Below, in pieces: positions 24,476-34,587 of a stretch of 55,157 bases of DNA. This stretch comes from an uncultured Lachnospiraceae bacterium (GTDB lineage: Bacteria > Bacillota > Clostridia > Lachnospirales > Lachnospiraceae), in NCBI GenBank assembly GCA_947630925.1, contig CANRJM010000012.1, forward strand, positions 1 through 55,157, written 5' to 3'. A program made the position numbers and the translations under genes. The notes under the pieces were generated by a model, which saw only the letters and a program-made list of their open reading frames with translations, was not told the origin of the DNA and did not search any database. Numbering within the stretch: the first letter of the stretch is position 1; every line of letters begins with the position of its first letter.

Positions 24476-26449
24476 ATGGACCAATTTAAACTACACAGTG
24501 ATTATCAGCCCACCGGCGACCAGCCTCAGGCAATAGCGGAACTGGTGGAAGGGTTCAAACAGGGGAATCAGTTTCAGACCCTTCTTGGTGTTACGGGTTC
24601 CGGCAAGACGTTCACGATGGCGAATGTCATTGCACAATTAAATAAGCCAACTTTAATCATTGCGCACAACAAGACACTTGCTGCTCAGTTGTATGGAGAG
24701 TTTAAAGAATTTTTCCCGGAGAATGCGGTGGAGTATTTTGTATCGTACTATGATTATTATCAGCCTGAGGCATATGTGCCGTCGTCTGATACTTATATTG
24801 AGAAGGATTCGTCGATCAATGATGAGATTGATAAATTGCGGCACTCTGCAACGGCTGCGCTGACAGAACGGCGCGATGTGATTATTGTGGCAAGCGTATC
24901 GTGCATCTATGGTTTAGGCAGCCCGGTAGATTATCAGAATATGACGGTTTCCCTGCGTCCGGGGATGATTAAGGACAGAGATGATGTAATCTATCGTTTG
25001 GTTGAGATTCAGTATACGCGAAGTGATTTGGATTTTAAGCGTGGTACTTTCCGCGTGCGGGGAGATGTATTGGAGATTTTTCCAGTCAATGAGTCTGAGA
25101 AGGCCATCCGGATTGAATTTTTTGGAGATGAAGTTGACCGCATTACAGAGATTGATGCATTGACAGGACAGATAAAAGCAGAATTAGAACATATAGTAGT
25201 CTTTCCGGCGTCCCATTATGTAGTAGAGCCGGATGCGATGGAGAGGGCTATCCATACGATTGAAGAGGAACTGAAAGAGAGAGTCAGATATTTTAAGAGC
25301 GAGGACAAGCTGATTGAGGCGCAGCGCATCGCCGAGCGGACGAATTTTGATATTGAAATGCTTCGGGAGACGGGATTTTGCTCCGGCATCGAGAATTATT
25401 CCCGCCATTTATCGGGATTACAGCCGGGAGAAACGCCGAATACGTTGATGAATTATTTTCCGGATGATTATCTGATCCTGGTGGACGAGTCGCATATGAC
25501 AATACCGCAGGTGCGTGGAATGTACGCCGGCGACCGGGCAAGGAAAGAAACATTAGTAGAGTATGGATTCCGGTTACCGTCGGCATTAGATAACCGTCCC
25601 TTGAATTTTGAAGAATTTGAGAGTTATATCAATCAGATGCTGTTTGTATCCGCTACGCCGAACGTGTATGAGAAAGAACATGAGTTAGCGCGGGTAGAGC
25701 AGATTATCCGTCCGACCGGTTTATTGGATCCTGAGGTTACCGTCCGTCCTGTAGAGGGACAGATTGATGACCTGATTGGAGAAATACGTAAGACGATTGA
25801 GAATGGCAACAAAGTTATGGTCAATACTCTGACCAAAAAGATGGCGGAAGATTTAACAAATTATATCAAAGAAGTGGGCATTCGGGTAAAGTATCTTCAT
25901 TCGGATATTGACACACTGGAGCGTTCGGAGATTATCCGGGATATGCGTCTGGATGTCTTTGATGTTCTGGTAGGAATCAATTTGTTGCGGGAAGGTTTGG
26001 ATATTCCGGAGATTGAATTGGTCGCGATACTGGATGCGGATAAGGAAGGCTTTTTGCGTTCGGAAATCTCATTGGTGCAGACCATTGGCCGCGCGGCGCG
26101 AAATGTCGATGGCCGTGTTATCATGTATGCCGATGTCATTACAGAGTCAATGCAGCATGCCATTGATGAGACAAACCGCCGGCGCCGTATACAGGAAAAA
26201 TATAATCAAGAGCATGGTATTACCCCGCAAACAATTAAAAAGGCAGTGCGGGATATTGTGCGGATTTCAAAGAAAGTGGATTCTCCAAACTTTGATATCG
26301 AGAAAGATTTAGAATCTATGAGCCGAAAAGAAATGAATATGATGCTCCAGAAGATAAAGAAGCGAATGAATGCAGCGGCAGCAGAATTGAATTTTGAGGA
26401 AGCGGCAGCGCTTCGTGACCGTATGTTAGAGATTAAGAAACATCTGTAG
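24476..26449 (+). CDS. uvrB: UvrABC excinuclease subunit B
   Basis: A 657-residue DNA-damage helicase-like protein that receives damage from UvrA and recruits UvrC in nucleotide excision repair. Walker A is [14 protein letters not shown], the beta-hairpin region is [20 protein letters not shown], motif II is LVDESHMT, motif VI is QTIGRAARN, and the C-terminal UVR domain for UvrC contact is [18 protein letters not shown]. Length is normal and the frame is intact. In many Firmicutes uvrA follows; here a glycosidase does. The LexA box at 24289 predicts SOS induction. Confidence 0.97.
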   Translation: MDQFKLHSDYQPTGDQPQAIAELVEGFKQGNQFQTLLGVTGSGKTFTMANVIAQLNKPTLIIAHNKTLAAQLYGEFKEFFPENAVEYFVSYYDYYQPEAYVPSSDTYIEKDSSINDEIDKLRHSATAALTERRDVIIVASVSCIYGLGSPVDYQNMTVSLRPGMIKDRDDVIYRLVEIQYTRSDLDFKRGTFRVRGDVLEIFPVNESEKAIRIEFFGDEVDRITEIDALTGQIKAELEHIVVFPASHYVVEPDAMERAIHTIEEELKERVRYFKSEDKLIEAQRIAERTNFDIEMLRETGFCSGIENYSRHLSGLQPGETPNTLMNYFPDDYLILVDESHMTIPQVRGMYAGDRARKETLVEYGFRLPSALDNRPLNFEEFESYINQMLFVSATPNVYEKEHELARVEQIIRPTGLLDPEVTVRPVEGQIDDLIGEIRKTIENGNKVMVNTLTKKMAEDLTNYIKEVGIRVKYLHSDIDTLERSEIIRDMRLDVFDVLVGINLLREGLDIPEIELVAILDADKEGFLRSEISLVQTIGRAARNVDGRVIMYADVITESMQHAIDETNRRRRIQEKYNQEHGITPQTIKKAVRDIVRISKKVDSPNFDIEKDLESMSRKEMNMMLQKIKKRMNAAAAELNFEEAAALRDRMLEIKKHL

Positions 26450-26535
26450 CGTTGTTTTATTATATATACAGATGAGGCTATTTGTGCCGGAGCGTCTCAA
26501 ATAGCTCTGATGGCAGATGGGAAACTGCATGCGCG

Positions 26536-26556
26536 AACTGTGTAAACAGTTTTTTC
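26536..26556 (+). terminator. Small terminator after uvrB
   Basis: AACTGT-GTAA-ACAGTT followed by TTTTCT: a 6-bp stem with T-run, 87 bp after the uvrB stop and just ahead of the glycosidase gene. Confidence 0.55.
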
Positions 26557-26597
26557 TCATCGTCCCGTCGCGTAAACGCTCCGGAATGGAGATTGGT

Positions 26598-28580
26598 ATG
26601 AAAATAGGGGTAGATTATTATCCGGAGCAGTGGGAACGGAAATATTGGCGGGAGGACGCTGATCAGATGAAGGAAGCCGGCGTCCGGATTGTGCGGATGG
26701 GAGAATTTGCATGGAGCAGGCTGGAACCGCAGGAGAAGCAGTATTCTTTTGAATGGCTGGACGAGGCGGTTGCCATTTTTGCGGAGCGGCAGATTCAGAT
26801 AATTCTGTGTACGCCGACATGTACGCCGCCGCAATGGCTTTTTGAAAAATATCCTGAGGTTATTCAGATGGACAAAACGGGAAGAAGAGTTCCGATTGGA
26901 ATCAGGGGGCACCGTTGTCTGAACCATCCGCTTTATCGGCAGAAGTGTAAGGATATCATAACAAAGCTGGCGACTCGTTATCGTGACAATGCGTGGGTCG
27001 TCGGTTATCAGATTGATAATGAGTTGGAGGCAAACCATTGCTGTTGTCCGGTGTGTGAAGAAAAATTCCGGGAGTTTCTCCAAAAAAAATATGGCCGGAT
27101 TGAGAACCTGAATCAGGCATATGGGAATACTGTATGGAGTGGGGAATATTCCTCTTTTTCACAGATCAGGCCGCCTTTTGGCGAACATCCGACATGGTTA
27201 AATCCTTCCTATATGCTGGATTTTCATCGGTATGCCTCTGAGAGTACGGCGGAGTATGTCGCTTTTCAACGGGAATTGATTCACGCTATCGATGAAAAGG
27301 CGCTTATTACTACCAATACCTGGTTTTGTGAAAATATGCCGGATTGTTATGAGATGTTTGCAGATCTGGATTTTGTTTCCTATGACAATTATCCGGCGAC
27401 GGCGCTTCCAACGGATGAAGAGACGTTATATTCCCATGCGTTTCATCTGGATTTTATGCGGGGAATCAAGCAGAAGAATTTTTGGATCATGGAGCAGCTT
27501 AGCGGAAATCTTGGAAGCTGGACTCCGATGAGCCCGGCTTTGCAGCCGGGAATGCTAAAGGGGTACTCTTTGCAGGCGATTGCACACGGCGCCGATACCA
27601 TACTGCATTTTCGCTGGAGAACGGCAGTGTCCGGGGCGGAAATGTTCTGGCATGGGATTCTTGACCACAGTAATGTAAAAGGGAGACGGTACCGGGAATT
27701 TTGCGAACTGTGTCAGACGGTCAATCAGCTTACCGATTTGGAAAATACCGTTATCAGTAATAAAGTGGCAATTTTATATTCTTCAGAACAGGAATATGCT
27801 TTTAAAATCCAGCCGCAGGTAGAGGGGATGCATTATTTTACCCAGTTAAAGGCGTATCATGACGCATTTACCTGTTTTGGCGTGGGCGTTGACCTGATAG
27901 ACTGGATGAGTGATTTATCAATATATGATGTAGTCGTTGCTCCAACCATTTTTGTTACAAATCATGAGATAGAACACAATCTGCGTCAATTTGTGGAAAA
28001 TGGCGGTCATCTGATACTGACAAACCGTTCCGGCGTCAAGGACGCCAATAATCTATGTATTATGGCGCCGTTACCGACTGTATTTTCAGACATTGCGGGT
28101 ATTACGGTAAAAGAATACGATCCGATTGGTCCTGTGAGACAGAGGCTTCGGCTTGCAGAGGAACTGTCAGAAAATGGAAAGCAGACCGCGGAGGCAAGTC
28201 TCTGGTGCGATATTATAGATGCAGAAGATACAAAGGTATTGGCGCGCTATGGAGAAAATTTTTATCAGGGTTCTGCGGCAATCACACAAAACCAGTACGG
28301 AGGCGGTAGGGTTTATTATATTGGAACAGTTCTAAACCGCAGAGGAATGCTTGCGTTGATCAAGTATATGATCCGGGAATCCGGGATAGAGTATGTGGAA
28401 GGTCTTCCGCTTGGCGTAGAACATACGGTGCGGGAAAACGGGAAAGAGAAATGGACATTTCTCTTTAATAATACAAAAGAGACGCAGGCTTTTTCGTGGA
28501 AAGTTGTTTCCCAAAAGGGTGCGGATGAAATGCATCAGGAGGTGCTGAAACCGTTTGAAATGAGGATATGGAAAGAATAA
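26598..28580 (+). CDS. GH42 beta-galactosidase
   Basis: A 660-residue intracellular glycosidase. It starts MKIGVDYYPEQW, the classic GH42 N-terminus; this ATG has GGAG six bases ahead, whereas the 27 upstream in-frame codons lack a site. The general acid/base is Glu142 in YQIDNELEAN and the nucleophile Glu299 in FWIMEQLSGN. Zinc-binding cysteines appear in GHRCLNHP and HCCCPVCEEKF. The trimerisation domain (about 390-590) includes VAILYSSEQEYAF, and a short beta domain ends the protein. Expected substrates are small beta-galactosides. No sugar transporter or regulator adjoins it. Confidence 0.93.
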   Translation: MKIGVDYYPEQWERKYWREDADQMKEAGVRIVRMGEFAWSRLEPQEKQYSFEWLDEAVAIFAERQIQIILCTPTCTPPQWLFEKYPEVIQMDKTGRRVPIGIRGHRCLNHPLYRQKCKDIITKLATRYRDNAWVVGYQIDNELEANHCCCPVCEEKFREFLQKKYGRIENLNQAYGNTVWSGEYSSFSQIRPPFGEHPTWLNPSYMLDFHRYASESTAEYVAFQRELIHAIDEKALITTNTWFCENMPDCYEMFADLDFVSYDNYPATALPTDEETLYSHAFHLDFMRGIKQKNFWIMEQLSGNLGSWTPMSPALQPGMLKGYSLQAIAHGADTILHFRWRTAVSGAEMFWHGILDHSNVKGRRYREFCELCQTVNQLTDLENTVISNKVAILYSSEQEYAFKIQPQVEGMHYFTQLKAYHDAFTCFGVGVDLIDWMSDLSIYDVVVAPTIFVTNHEIEHNLRQFVENGGHLILTNRSGVKDANNLCIMAPLPTVFSDIAGITVKEYDPIGPVRQRLRLAEELSENGKQTAEASLWCDIIDAEDTKVLARYGENFYQGSAAITQNQYGGGRVYYIGTVLNRRGMLALIKYMIRESGIEYVEGLPLGVEHTVRENGKEKWTFLFNNTKETQAFSWKVVSQKGADEMHQEVLKPFEMRIWKE

Positions 28581-28602
28581 GGCGAGACAGGGAGGGTTTT
28601 CT

Positions 28603-28980
28603 TTGCGTTGGTGGAAGCGTTTGATTTTCTCGATTCTTAGTGCAGTATTGGGATTTTGTTCACTGGATTACTTGATTTATGCATTTCGTTTATTAGCGAA
28701 TAAGAGAAATATAAGCGGTAAATACGATCCAAAGTCGGATGCGTTTTGGCAGTTGGCGGGGCTGGGACTGTTTCTGCTCTGGTTTGTAATCGTTGCTTTT
28801 TATATGTATTTGATCCGGAGGAGTTCCAGTCAAATTGATCTCATAGAGTCGGATGTGAAAAAAGGGAAAGAGCGCGTTCGGAGAAAATGGTTTGACCTGA
28901 TTTTTCAGGGCGGAATATTATTTACCGGACTCATTGCCCGTTGGTGTTATCTGATCTATTTCTATCTGCCCAACCGGTAA
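28603..28980 (+). CDS. Small membrane protein, unknown function
   Basis: A 125-residue protein with a TTG start preceded by GGGAGGG. Three hydrophobic segments are visible: LIFSILSAVLGFCSLDYLIY, LAGLGLFLLWFVIVAFYMYL and a C-terminal GGILFTGLIARWCYLIYFYL. Basic loops (KKGKERVRRKW) suggest the orientation. I do not recognise a family. It follows the GH42 gene by 22 bp, so it is probably on the same transcript, and is ended by the terminator at 28990. Confidence 0.65.
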   Translation: MRWWKRLIFSILSAVLGFCSLDYLIYAFRLLANKRNISGKYDPKSDAFWQLAGLGLFLLWFVIVAFYMYLIRRSSSQIDLIESDVKKGKERVRRKWFDLIFQGGILFTGLIARWCYLIYFYLPNR

Positions 28981-28989
28981 AAAGAATAA

Positions 28990-29036
28990 AAAATCTGCCA
29001 ATTGCATGGGGAAAATTCCCGTAATTGGCAGATTTT
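28990..29036. terminator. Bidirectional terminator between convergent genes
   Basis: AAATCTGCCAATT pairs exactly with AATTGGCAGATTT around a 19-base loop, with A-rich and T-rich flanks, so it can serve the membrane-protein gene and the oppositely directed lipoprotein gene. Confidence 0.85.
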
Positions 29037-29136
29037 CTTTGTCCATTTGTCTTGGTCTATTCAGATTTTCCTTGTCTGTTTGTCGTGACCTATTTAGATT
29101 TTCTCAGTTCGTTTGTCTTAGTTTATTCAGATTTTG
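29032..29136. repeat. 33-bp imperfect tandem repeat, three copies
   Basis: Units begin ATTTTCTTTGTCCATTTGTC (29032), ATTTTCCTTGTCTGTTTGTC (about 29065) and ATTTTCTCAGTTCGTTTGTC (about 29098), each ending TATTCAG or TATTTAG. The third unit runs into the stop of the lipoprotein gene. No frame across it looks coding. Confidence 0.7.
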
Positions 29137-30100
29137 TTTCCAGTTTTTCATAGCCATCCGGAATTTTAATGTTCAGAGCTTTACAGTTCTCTTCATTATA
29201 CATCTTTGTGTACTTATCGGATAATTCTACTTCCATATCGCCAGGATCCTTTTTGTTTTTCAAAATCTCATATGCCATTTCTCCGGTCTGATATCCTAAA
29301 TCGTAGTAATCGATGGAAAGCGTAGCGATACCGGCTGAGCATATGCCCTGTTCGCCGGCAATCATAGGAATCCCCGCCGGGATGGCTATATTTTTAATCG
29401 TCTCTGCGCTGGAAGCCATGGTATTGTCAGTTGGAACATACAATGCGTCGCACTCGTCGCATGCAGTTGTTGTGATGGACTGGATCTCATTTGAATCAGC
29501 CGCCGTATATTCCTTATAATCAATATGATCCTTTTTTAACTCCTCAACCATTAAGTCAGCCTGATAAGCGGAGTTTGGCTCGGAAGAACAATAAAGGATA
29601 CCGACCTTCTTTACATCCGGAATCAATTCCAGAATCATATCTTCCTGTTGGTCAATAGGAGCTAAGTCGGATGTACCGGAAACATTTGTACCGGTTTTTC
29701 CGGTCCAGTCCTTAATATTTAATGCGGTGCCGTAATCCGTAATGGAGGTTCCTAAAATTGGGATTTCCGTTGTTGCTTGCGTAGCAGCCTGAAGAGCGCC
29801 GGTCGCATTTCCTAAAATCAAGTCAACATGGTTTGTGACAAAGTTATTGCAAATGGTAGAACAGTTGGCGGCTTCTCCCTGTGCATTCTGCTCGTCAAAT
29901 TTTATATTTCCCTTGCCAAATTTGTCGTTCAAAGCAGCTTTAAATCCTTCTGTGGTTGCGTCCAGAGCTTCATGCTCTGCCAACTGGCAGATACCAATCG
30001 TATATTCTGCAGAAGAGTCGTTGCCAGAACCGCATCCGGTCAGATTACAAACAAATGCTGCCGCTGTTAAAACAGAAACCATTTTTTTTAAGATTCTCAT
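29123..30100 (-). CDS. ABC transporter substrate-binding lipoprotein (TrpX-like, PF04392)
   Basis: A 325-residue lipoprotein starting at the ATG at 30100 with AAAGGAGG six bases ahead. Signal peptide MRILKKMVSVLTAAAFV ends in the lipobox LTGC. The mature part starts YTIGICQLAEHEALDATTEG and continues GNATGALQAATQATTEIPIL, as in the PF04392 (TrpX/YjcH-like) binding proteins of Firmicutes. Such genes normally precede a permease and an ATPase gene; here neither is present, and the gene is alone between terminator and promoter. It could serve a transporter encoded elsewhere or act as a receptor. Ligand unknown; an amino acid is likely for the family. Confidence 0.88.
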   Translation of the reverse strand: MRILKKMVSVLTAAAFVCNLTGCGSGNDSSAEYTIGICQLAEHEALDATTEGFKAALNDKFGKGNIKFDEQNAQGEAANCSTICNNFVTNHVDLILGNATGALQAATQATTEIPILGTSITDYGTALNIKDWTGKTGTNVSGTSDLAPIDQQEDMILELIPDVKKVGILYCSSEPNSAYQADLMVEELKKDHIDYKEYTAADSNEIQSITTTACDECDALYVPTDNTMASSAETIKNIAIPAGIPMIAGEQGICSAGIATLSIDYYDLGYQTGEMAYEILKNKKDPGDMEVELSDKYTKMYNEENCKALNIKIPDGYEKLETKSE

Positions 30101-30206
30101 AAATTCCTCCTTTTTTGTTATAAAAAAGCCTGTCAACCTACTGATATTGATGTTTTACAGAAAGCGACAGAAACAACCTAATAAAATGATGAGTTACATG
30201 TTTTTT

Positions 30207-30235
30207 ATTATAAGTATTGTCCTGCCAGGTGTCAA
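30207..30235 (-). promoter_or_regulatory. Consensus promoter of the binding-protein gene
   Basis: Minus strand TTGACA (30235-30230), 17-bp spacer, TATAAT (30212-30207): perfect consensus. It leaves a leader of about 100 nt. The 304-bp gap 30101-30405 otherwise holds only A/T-rich DNA upstream of the GH3 gene. Confidence 0.85.
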
Positions 30236-30405
30236 GTATTCAGATGACCGAACTTTTTCGTATAACAAAAACGACAGGTATATTTTTTCGGAATGATTGC
30301 ATAGGTAAATTGGCGGTTGGCAGAAACAGTCATGGTATGTTACAGTAAAACATACAAAGTATTATGTTATCTGAAAAACGGAAAGAAAAATGAGGAAGTT
30401 GTAAC

Positions 30406-33366
30406 ATGGAGAATTATATGAAGACGCCATTATGGAATGATACGTTGTCAGAAGAGGAAAGAATAGAGTATTTGCTGCGGGAACTGTTCATGGAGGAAAA
30501 ATTCCGCTGTTTGGGAACGGGGAACCGGGAATTTCCGCGTCTTGGCATTCCGGAGTTTGGCGTTGGAGGCGAAGCGGCGCATGGCGTCCAGGCAAGAAAT
30601 GATCAGGGATACGATACCGGAAAACCGGCTTTGACAACAATTTTGCCGAATCCTATTGGAATGAGTGCGACATGGGACGAGGAATTGATTCAGAAGGCTG
30701 GAGAAATGGTTGGCAACGAGGCGAGAGGGCTCTATCAAAGCGGAAAGCACAGAAGCCTCTGCCTGTGGGCGCCGACAGTTGATATGGAGCGGGATCCGCG
30801 TTGGGGCAGGACGGAAGAAGGATATGGAGAGGATCCATGTCTGACTGCAAAAATGGCGGGAGCCTATGTAAAGGGGCTGCAGGGGGAACATCCTTACTTT
30901 CTTCGCTGTGGCGCAACATTGAAACATTTCTATGCCAACAATGCAGAAGAAGGACGGACTTATGTATCAAGCTCAATCGATTTACGGAATAAGTACGAAT
31001 ACTATTTAGAACCTTTCCGACGCATTGCGCAGGAGTATCATGCGCTTGGAGTGATGACTGCATATAATGAGGTAAATGGTATTCCCGCCATGCTGCTTGA
31101 AGAAGAAATCGCATTGCTGAAAAAGTGGGGGATTTGTTATGTGGTTTGTGATGGAGGGGATGTTAGCCAGACAGTAAATTTCCATAAATATTTTTCCAGA
31201 CATTCTGAAACGATTGCGGGCGGTTTAAAGGCGCAGATTGACTGTTTTACGGATGATGAAGAATTAATCTGTCAGGCGGCGAAGGAAGCTGTGGAGCGGG
31301 GCATGATAACAGAGAAGCAGATCGATGCGGCGCTGAGCAATTATTTCAGGGTTATGCTGCGGCTTGGATTTTTTGATCGGGAAAAAAAGAACCCGTATGC
31401 CAGGATTGGCATGGAAGCCGTGGGAACAAAAGAAAACCATGCGCTTGCCAGAAAGATAACTGCGGAATCAGTGATTCTTCTAAAAAATGAGGGAATCTTA
31501 CCGTTAAGAAAACAGGATTTTTGCAAGCAGGGCAGGAAACTGGCGGTGCTTGGCCCCTTGAGTGACGTTTGGTTTAAGGACTGGTACTCCGGTATACCGC
31601 CGTATACTGTTACGCCGGCGCAGGGAATACGCAATGTCATTCCGGAAGGGGTTCTGGAAGAAGACGGAGTTTCCTGGGGAAAGTTCCGTATGCATACGGG
31701 CGGTTATCTGGGAATCATGGAGGACGGAAAGAGTATCGGTCTGGTTGACGAAACGCACGCCGAAACATTTCGGATGGACTTCTGGGGGGATGATAGAATA
31801 ACGCTCCGCGCAGGGAGTAACGGACTTTTGCTGACAACACAGGACGATACCGGCAAGGGACAGGATGGGGCGGTTTATGCAATGAAGGAGGAGGCATTTG
31901 GATGGTTTGTCAGAGAAATTTTTTATTGGAAAGACGGGAAACTCCTGGCATGGGATGGACAGCCTTTGACAATTGACAGCGAAGGCAGGCTCCGAAGGAC
32001 AGATTTTTGCGAAAGAACCGAGAAAGATGTTGAAAAGAAAACGGAGCCGGGCGATGGTTCTACAACAGTAGAATATATATGTATAAAAGACGGAATTGCC
32101 GCTGCTGTCAACACGGCAAAACAGGCGGATACCGTACTGCTTTTTTTGGGACCAAATCCTATGATTAACTGTAAAGAGGAAATCGACAGAACGCATATTG
32201 CGCTTCCGCCTTATCAGGAGGAGTTGCTGCAGCGCATCTGTAAAGTAAATAAAAAAGTGGTTTTCGTATTGGTCAGCAGTATTCCTTTTGATATTTCGTA
32301 CGCAAAGGAGCATGCGGCAGGAATCCTGACCTGTGCGTCCGGTTCCATGGAACTTGGAAACGGACTGGCAGATGTGATTTTTGGGGCGGAAGGACCGGCA
32401 GGCTGCCTGAATATGACATGGTATCCTTCTGCGGCGGATTTACCGCCAATGGATGATTACGACATCATACAGGGGAAGAGGACCTATCAATATTACGAAG
32501 GCAGGGCATTGTATCCGTTTGGTCATGGTCTGACCTATAGTGTGGTTACATATGACAGGATGCAGGTAAACGTCAGGGAAAATAAAAGAATACAGGTTTC
32601 TTTGATAGTATCCAATACAGGGAAATATATGACAGATCAGGTAGTACAGATCTACGTCCGAAAATCCGGTTCAGAAATACAACGCCCCAAAAAGCAGTTG
32701 GCAGGGTTCCGTCGGATTAAGGGGTTGGCGGCAGGCGAGCAAAGAGAGGTTTTTCTGGAAATAACAACGGACAATTTCAGATATTATGATGTGATTTCAG
32801 AAGAAATGTTATTGGAACCGGGGAAATATGAAATTATGGCAGGAAAATCAAGTGAAGAAATCCTGCTGCGGCAGATGCTCTTACTCGAAGGGACAAAGCG
32901 TCCGTGCCGCGACGGATTCAAAGAAAATAAAGCAGAATGTTTTGACCGCGCCCAAAATCATGTCTTACAAGAAGGCCACCTGGGGTATGTTGCTGTCTGT
33001 ACTAAAAACAGTACAGATATCTTGGAACTTTCTTTTGATAAAATGTATTTTAAAACCATTCCGCAGGAAATTATTCTGGATTTCTGGAAAGAATATCCTT
33101 GTTTTATTTCTGTTGAGGCGGATGGAAAACAAATTGGATCCTGTACGTTAGAAGGTCCTTTACAGGGGCAGGAAAAACAGCTTGCTGCGGGACAGGCAAG
33201 TGGCAGAGGCGCATTTGAGGCGCATCGGAATTGGCTTACAAAGCACAGGGAGATTGGTTATTCGGAGATTTCTGTCCCGGTTCGGGATGTTCCGGTTGGT
33301 ACGGAATTTACCCTGACTATAAAATGGCAGGGAAAAGGAAAACTTTGCACCTACCGTTTCCGATAA
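30406..33366 (+). CDS. GH3 beta-glycosidase with inserted and C-terminal accessory domains
   Basis: A 986-residue cytoplasmic glycoside hydrolase family 3 enzyme. The N-terminal TIM-barrel has LCLWAPTVDMERDPRWGRTE, ATLKHFYANN and the nucleophile Asp249 in YVVCDGGDVSQ, where relatives usually have Ser-Asp. The second domain begins around ESVILLKNEGILPLRK and is interrupted between about 420 and 530 by an insertion (FRMHTGGYLGIMEDGKSIGL) that looks like a beta-trefoil/fascin-type fold. The GH3 C-terminal domain resumes at ADTVLLFLGPNPMINCKEE. An FnIII-like domain (LAGFRRIKGLAAGE) and a further beta-rich C-terminal domain follow. No signal peptide. Likely substrates are short beta-glucosides or xylosides. 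Confidence 0.9.
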   Translation: MENYMKTPLWNDTLSEEERIEYLLRELFMEEKFRCLGTGNREFPRLGIPEFGVGGEAAHGVQARNDQGYDTGKPALTTILPNPIGMSATWDEELIQKAGEMVGNEARGLYQSGKHRSLCLWAPTVDMERDPRWGRTEEGYGEDPCLTAKMAGAYVKGLQGEHPYFLRCGATLKHFYANNAEEGRTYVSSSIDLRNKYEYYLEPFRRIAQEYHALGVMTAYNEVNGIPAMLLEEEIALLKKWGICYVVCDGGDVSQTVNFHKYFSRHSETIAGGLKAQIDCFTDDEELICQAAKEAVERGMITEKQIDAALSNYFRVMLRLGFFDREKKNPYARIGMEAVGTKENHALARKITAESVILLKNEGILPLRKQDFCKQGRKLAVLGPLSDVWFKDWYSGIPPYTVTPAQGIRNVIPEGVLEEDGVSWGKFRMHTGGYLGIMEDGKSIGLVDETHAETFRMDFWGDDRITLRAGSNGLLLTTQDDTGKGQDGAVYAMKEEAFGWFVREIFYWKDGKLLAWDGQPLTIDSEGRLRRTDFCERTEKDVEKKTEPGDGSTTVEYICIKDGIAAAVNTAKQADTVLLFLGPNPMINCKEEIDRTHIALPPYQEELLQRICKVNKKVVFVLVSSIPFDISYAKEHAAGILTCASGSMELGNGLADVIFGAEGPAGCLNMTWYPSAADLPPMDDYDIIQGKRTYQYYEGRALYPFGHGLTYSVVTYDRMQVNVRENKRIQVSLIVSNTGKYMTDQVVQIYVRKSGSEIQRPKKQLAGFRRIKGLAAGEQREVFLEITTDNFRYYDVISEEMLLEPGKYEIMAGKSSEEILLRQMLLLEGTKRPCRDGFKENKAECFDRAQNHVLQEGHLGYVAVCTKNSTDILELSFDKMYFKTIPQEIILDFWKEYPCFISVEADGKQIGSCTLEGPLQGQEKQLAAGQASGRGAFEAHRNWLTKHREIGYSEISVPVRDVPVGTEFTLTIKWQGKGKLCTYRFR

Positions 33367-33368
33367 GG

Positions 33369-33393
33369 GGCGCACTTAAGAGTGCGCCTTTTT
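33369..33393. terminator. Terminator shared by convergent GH3 and capA-like genes
   Basis: GGCGCACT-TAAG-AGTGCGCC followed by TTTTT. The stem overlaps the stop codon of the minus-strand gene at 33376-33378. Confidence 0.85.
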
Positions 33394-34587
33394 GACCCAG
33401 CCCTTTTTGCCGAAAGAGACATGTAATTTCCTGCTAAAAGTATTGATTTTCCGGATGATGCGATTTTTTCCTTTTCCTTTGAGCGGCGTGGGTTGATAAT
33501 TGTTAATGGATGTAGTGGAAGAGATGCGGCAGGGGATGATGCGTACGGCATTGTCCCTTTTTAATTTTTTTCCTGCAAAGGTAAAGGTCTGCTGATAGAT
33601 CATCGTATCTTTGTCTGACGGGTTGGTGTTACCGCCAAAACAAAAGTTAGCGAGGCTGTAGACAATATAAACGCCCTTATATTTTTCAATACCCTGCAGT
33701 GTGTGCGGATGGTGTCCGAGTACAAGGTCCGCCCCTTTTCGAACGGCATAATGAGCGAGTTTTCTCTGCGTCTCATTCAGAGAGGAGACGTGTTCAATCC
33801 CCGCATGCATACTTACAATTACTAAATCCGCTTTTTTCTTCTTCAGCTTCTTCATTCCGCGGTCTATCAGCGTTTTACAGTAGTTCAGCCCCAGTAAACC
33901 GTTGACGGAAATCATGCCGATTCGTTTTCCTTTGGTGCGGTAAATGGCAACTTTGCTATAGGAAGAATAGGTAATATGAGCTTTTTGAAAAGCGGAAATA
34001 GTATCTTTGTAACTTTGTTTGCCATAGTCCATGCAATGATTATTGGCAAAGGCGACAGCTTCGACAGAGCCTTTCTTCAGTATATTGATATAAGAAGGCT
34101 TGCCTTTAAAGGCAAACGTTTTCTGCGCGCGCGTATTGCTTTTTGTGAGCGTTCCTTCAAAATTTACTAGAGTCAAATCATCCTGTCGGAAATATTTTTT
34201 TACCTTTTGGAAGAAATACGCATCATTTTTCTTCCGGTTATAAACACTGTAAAAATTCACGCTTGACGAAGATGCGCGGTCGCTGCCAAAGGTACAGTCA
34301 CCGGCGGCGCTAATTGTAATGGAAGTGATAGGGGCGGTGGCAGTCTTTGCCTTTTTCGCTTTTGTCTGCCGGGCAGGAGGCGTCATATTTTGCAGCGCTG
34401 CAGCAGGAGAAACCGTAGGGAGAGACGGCTGCTCTGAGGAATGACCGGCGCTCTTTTCAGAAGATGATTCTACAGATGTAGAACCAAAAGTCTGTTTTGC
34501 CTTATCCGTACAACCGGATGCCGTGCAGATGGTAATAGATAATAATAATATGCCAGATATCATATGTTTGTAATATTGATATTTCAT
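33376..34587 (-). CDS. CapA-family metallophosphatase-like lipoprotein
   Basis: A 403-residue lipoprotein; the ATG at 34587 has AAAGGAG seven bases ahead and the 11 codons upstream do not. Signal peptide with lipobox TASGC, then a Ser/Pro-rich linker. The catalytic-type domain reads ISAAGDCTFGSDRA, LVNFEGTLTK, AFANNHCMDYG, VSMHAGIEH and LVLGHHPHTLQG: the PGA_cap fold related to calcineurin-like phosphoesterases. CapA proteins handle poly-gamma-glutamate or other wall polymers at the outer face of the membrane. No cap biosynthesis genes are near, so the substrate here is open. Confidence 0.9.
   Translation of the reverse strand: MKYQYYKHMISGILLLSITICTASGCTDKAKQTFGSTSVESSSEKSAGHSSEQPSLPTVSPAAALQNMTPPARQTKAKKAKTATAPITSITISAAGDCTFGSDRASSSSVNFYSVYNRKKNDAYFFQKVKKYFRQDDLTLVNFEGTLTKSNTRAQKTFAFKGKPSYINILKKGSVEAVAFANNHCMDYGKQSYKDTISAFQKAHITYSSYSKVAIYRTKGKRIGMISVNGLLGLNYCKTLIDRGMKKLKKKKADLVIVSMHAGIEHVSSLNETQRKLAHYAVRKGADLVLGHHPHTLQGIEKYKGVYIVYSLANFCFGGNTNPSDKDTMIYQQTFTFAGKKLKRDNAVRIIPCRISSTTSINNYQPTPLKGKGKNRIIRKINTFSRKLHVSFGKKGWVKKAHS

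Noticed and set aside
29006..29224. Plus-strand frame with a repeated Phe/Cys/Leu pattern
   Set aside because: It simply translates the 33-bp tandem repeat and overlaps the lipoprotein gene; no ribosome binding site.
30101..30205. T-box or amino-acid riboswitch ahead of the TrpX-like gene
   Set aside because: The leader is only about 100 nt with no antiterminator-terminator pair visible.
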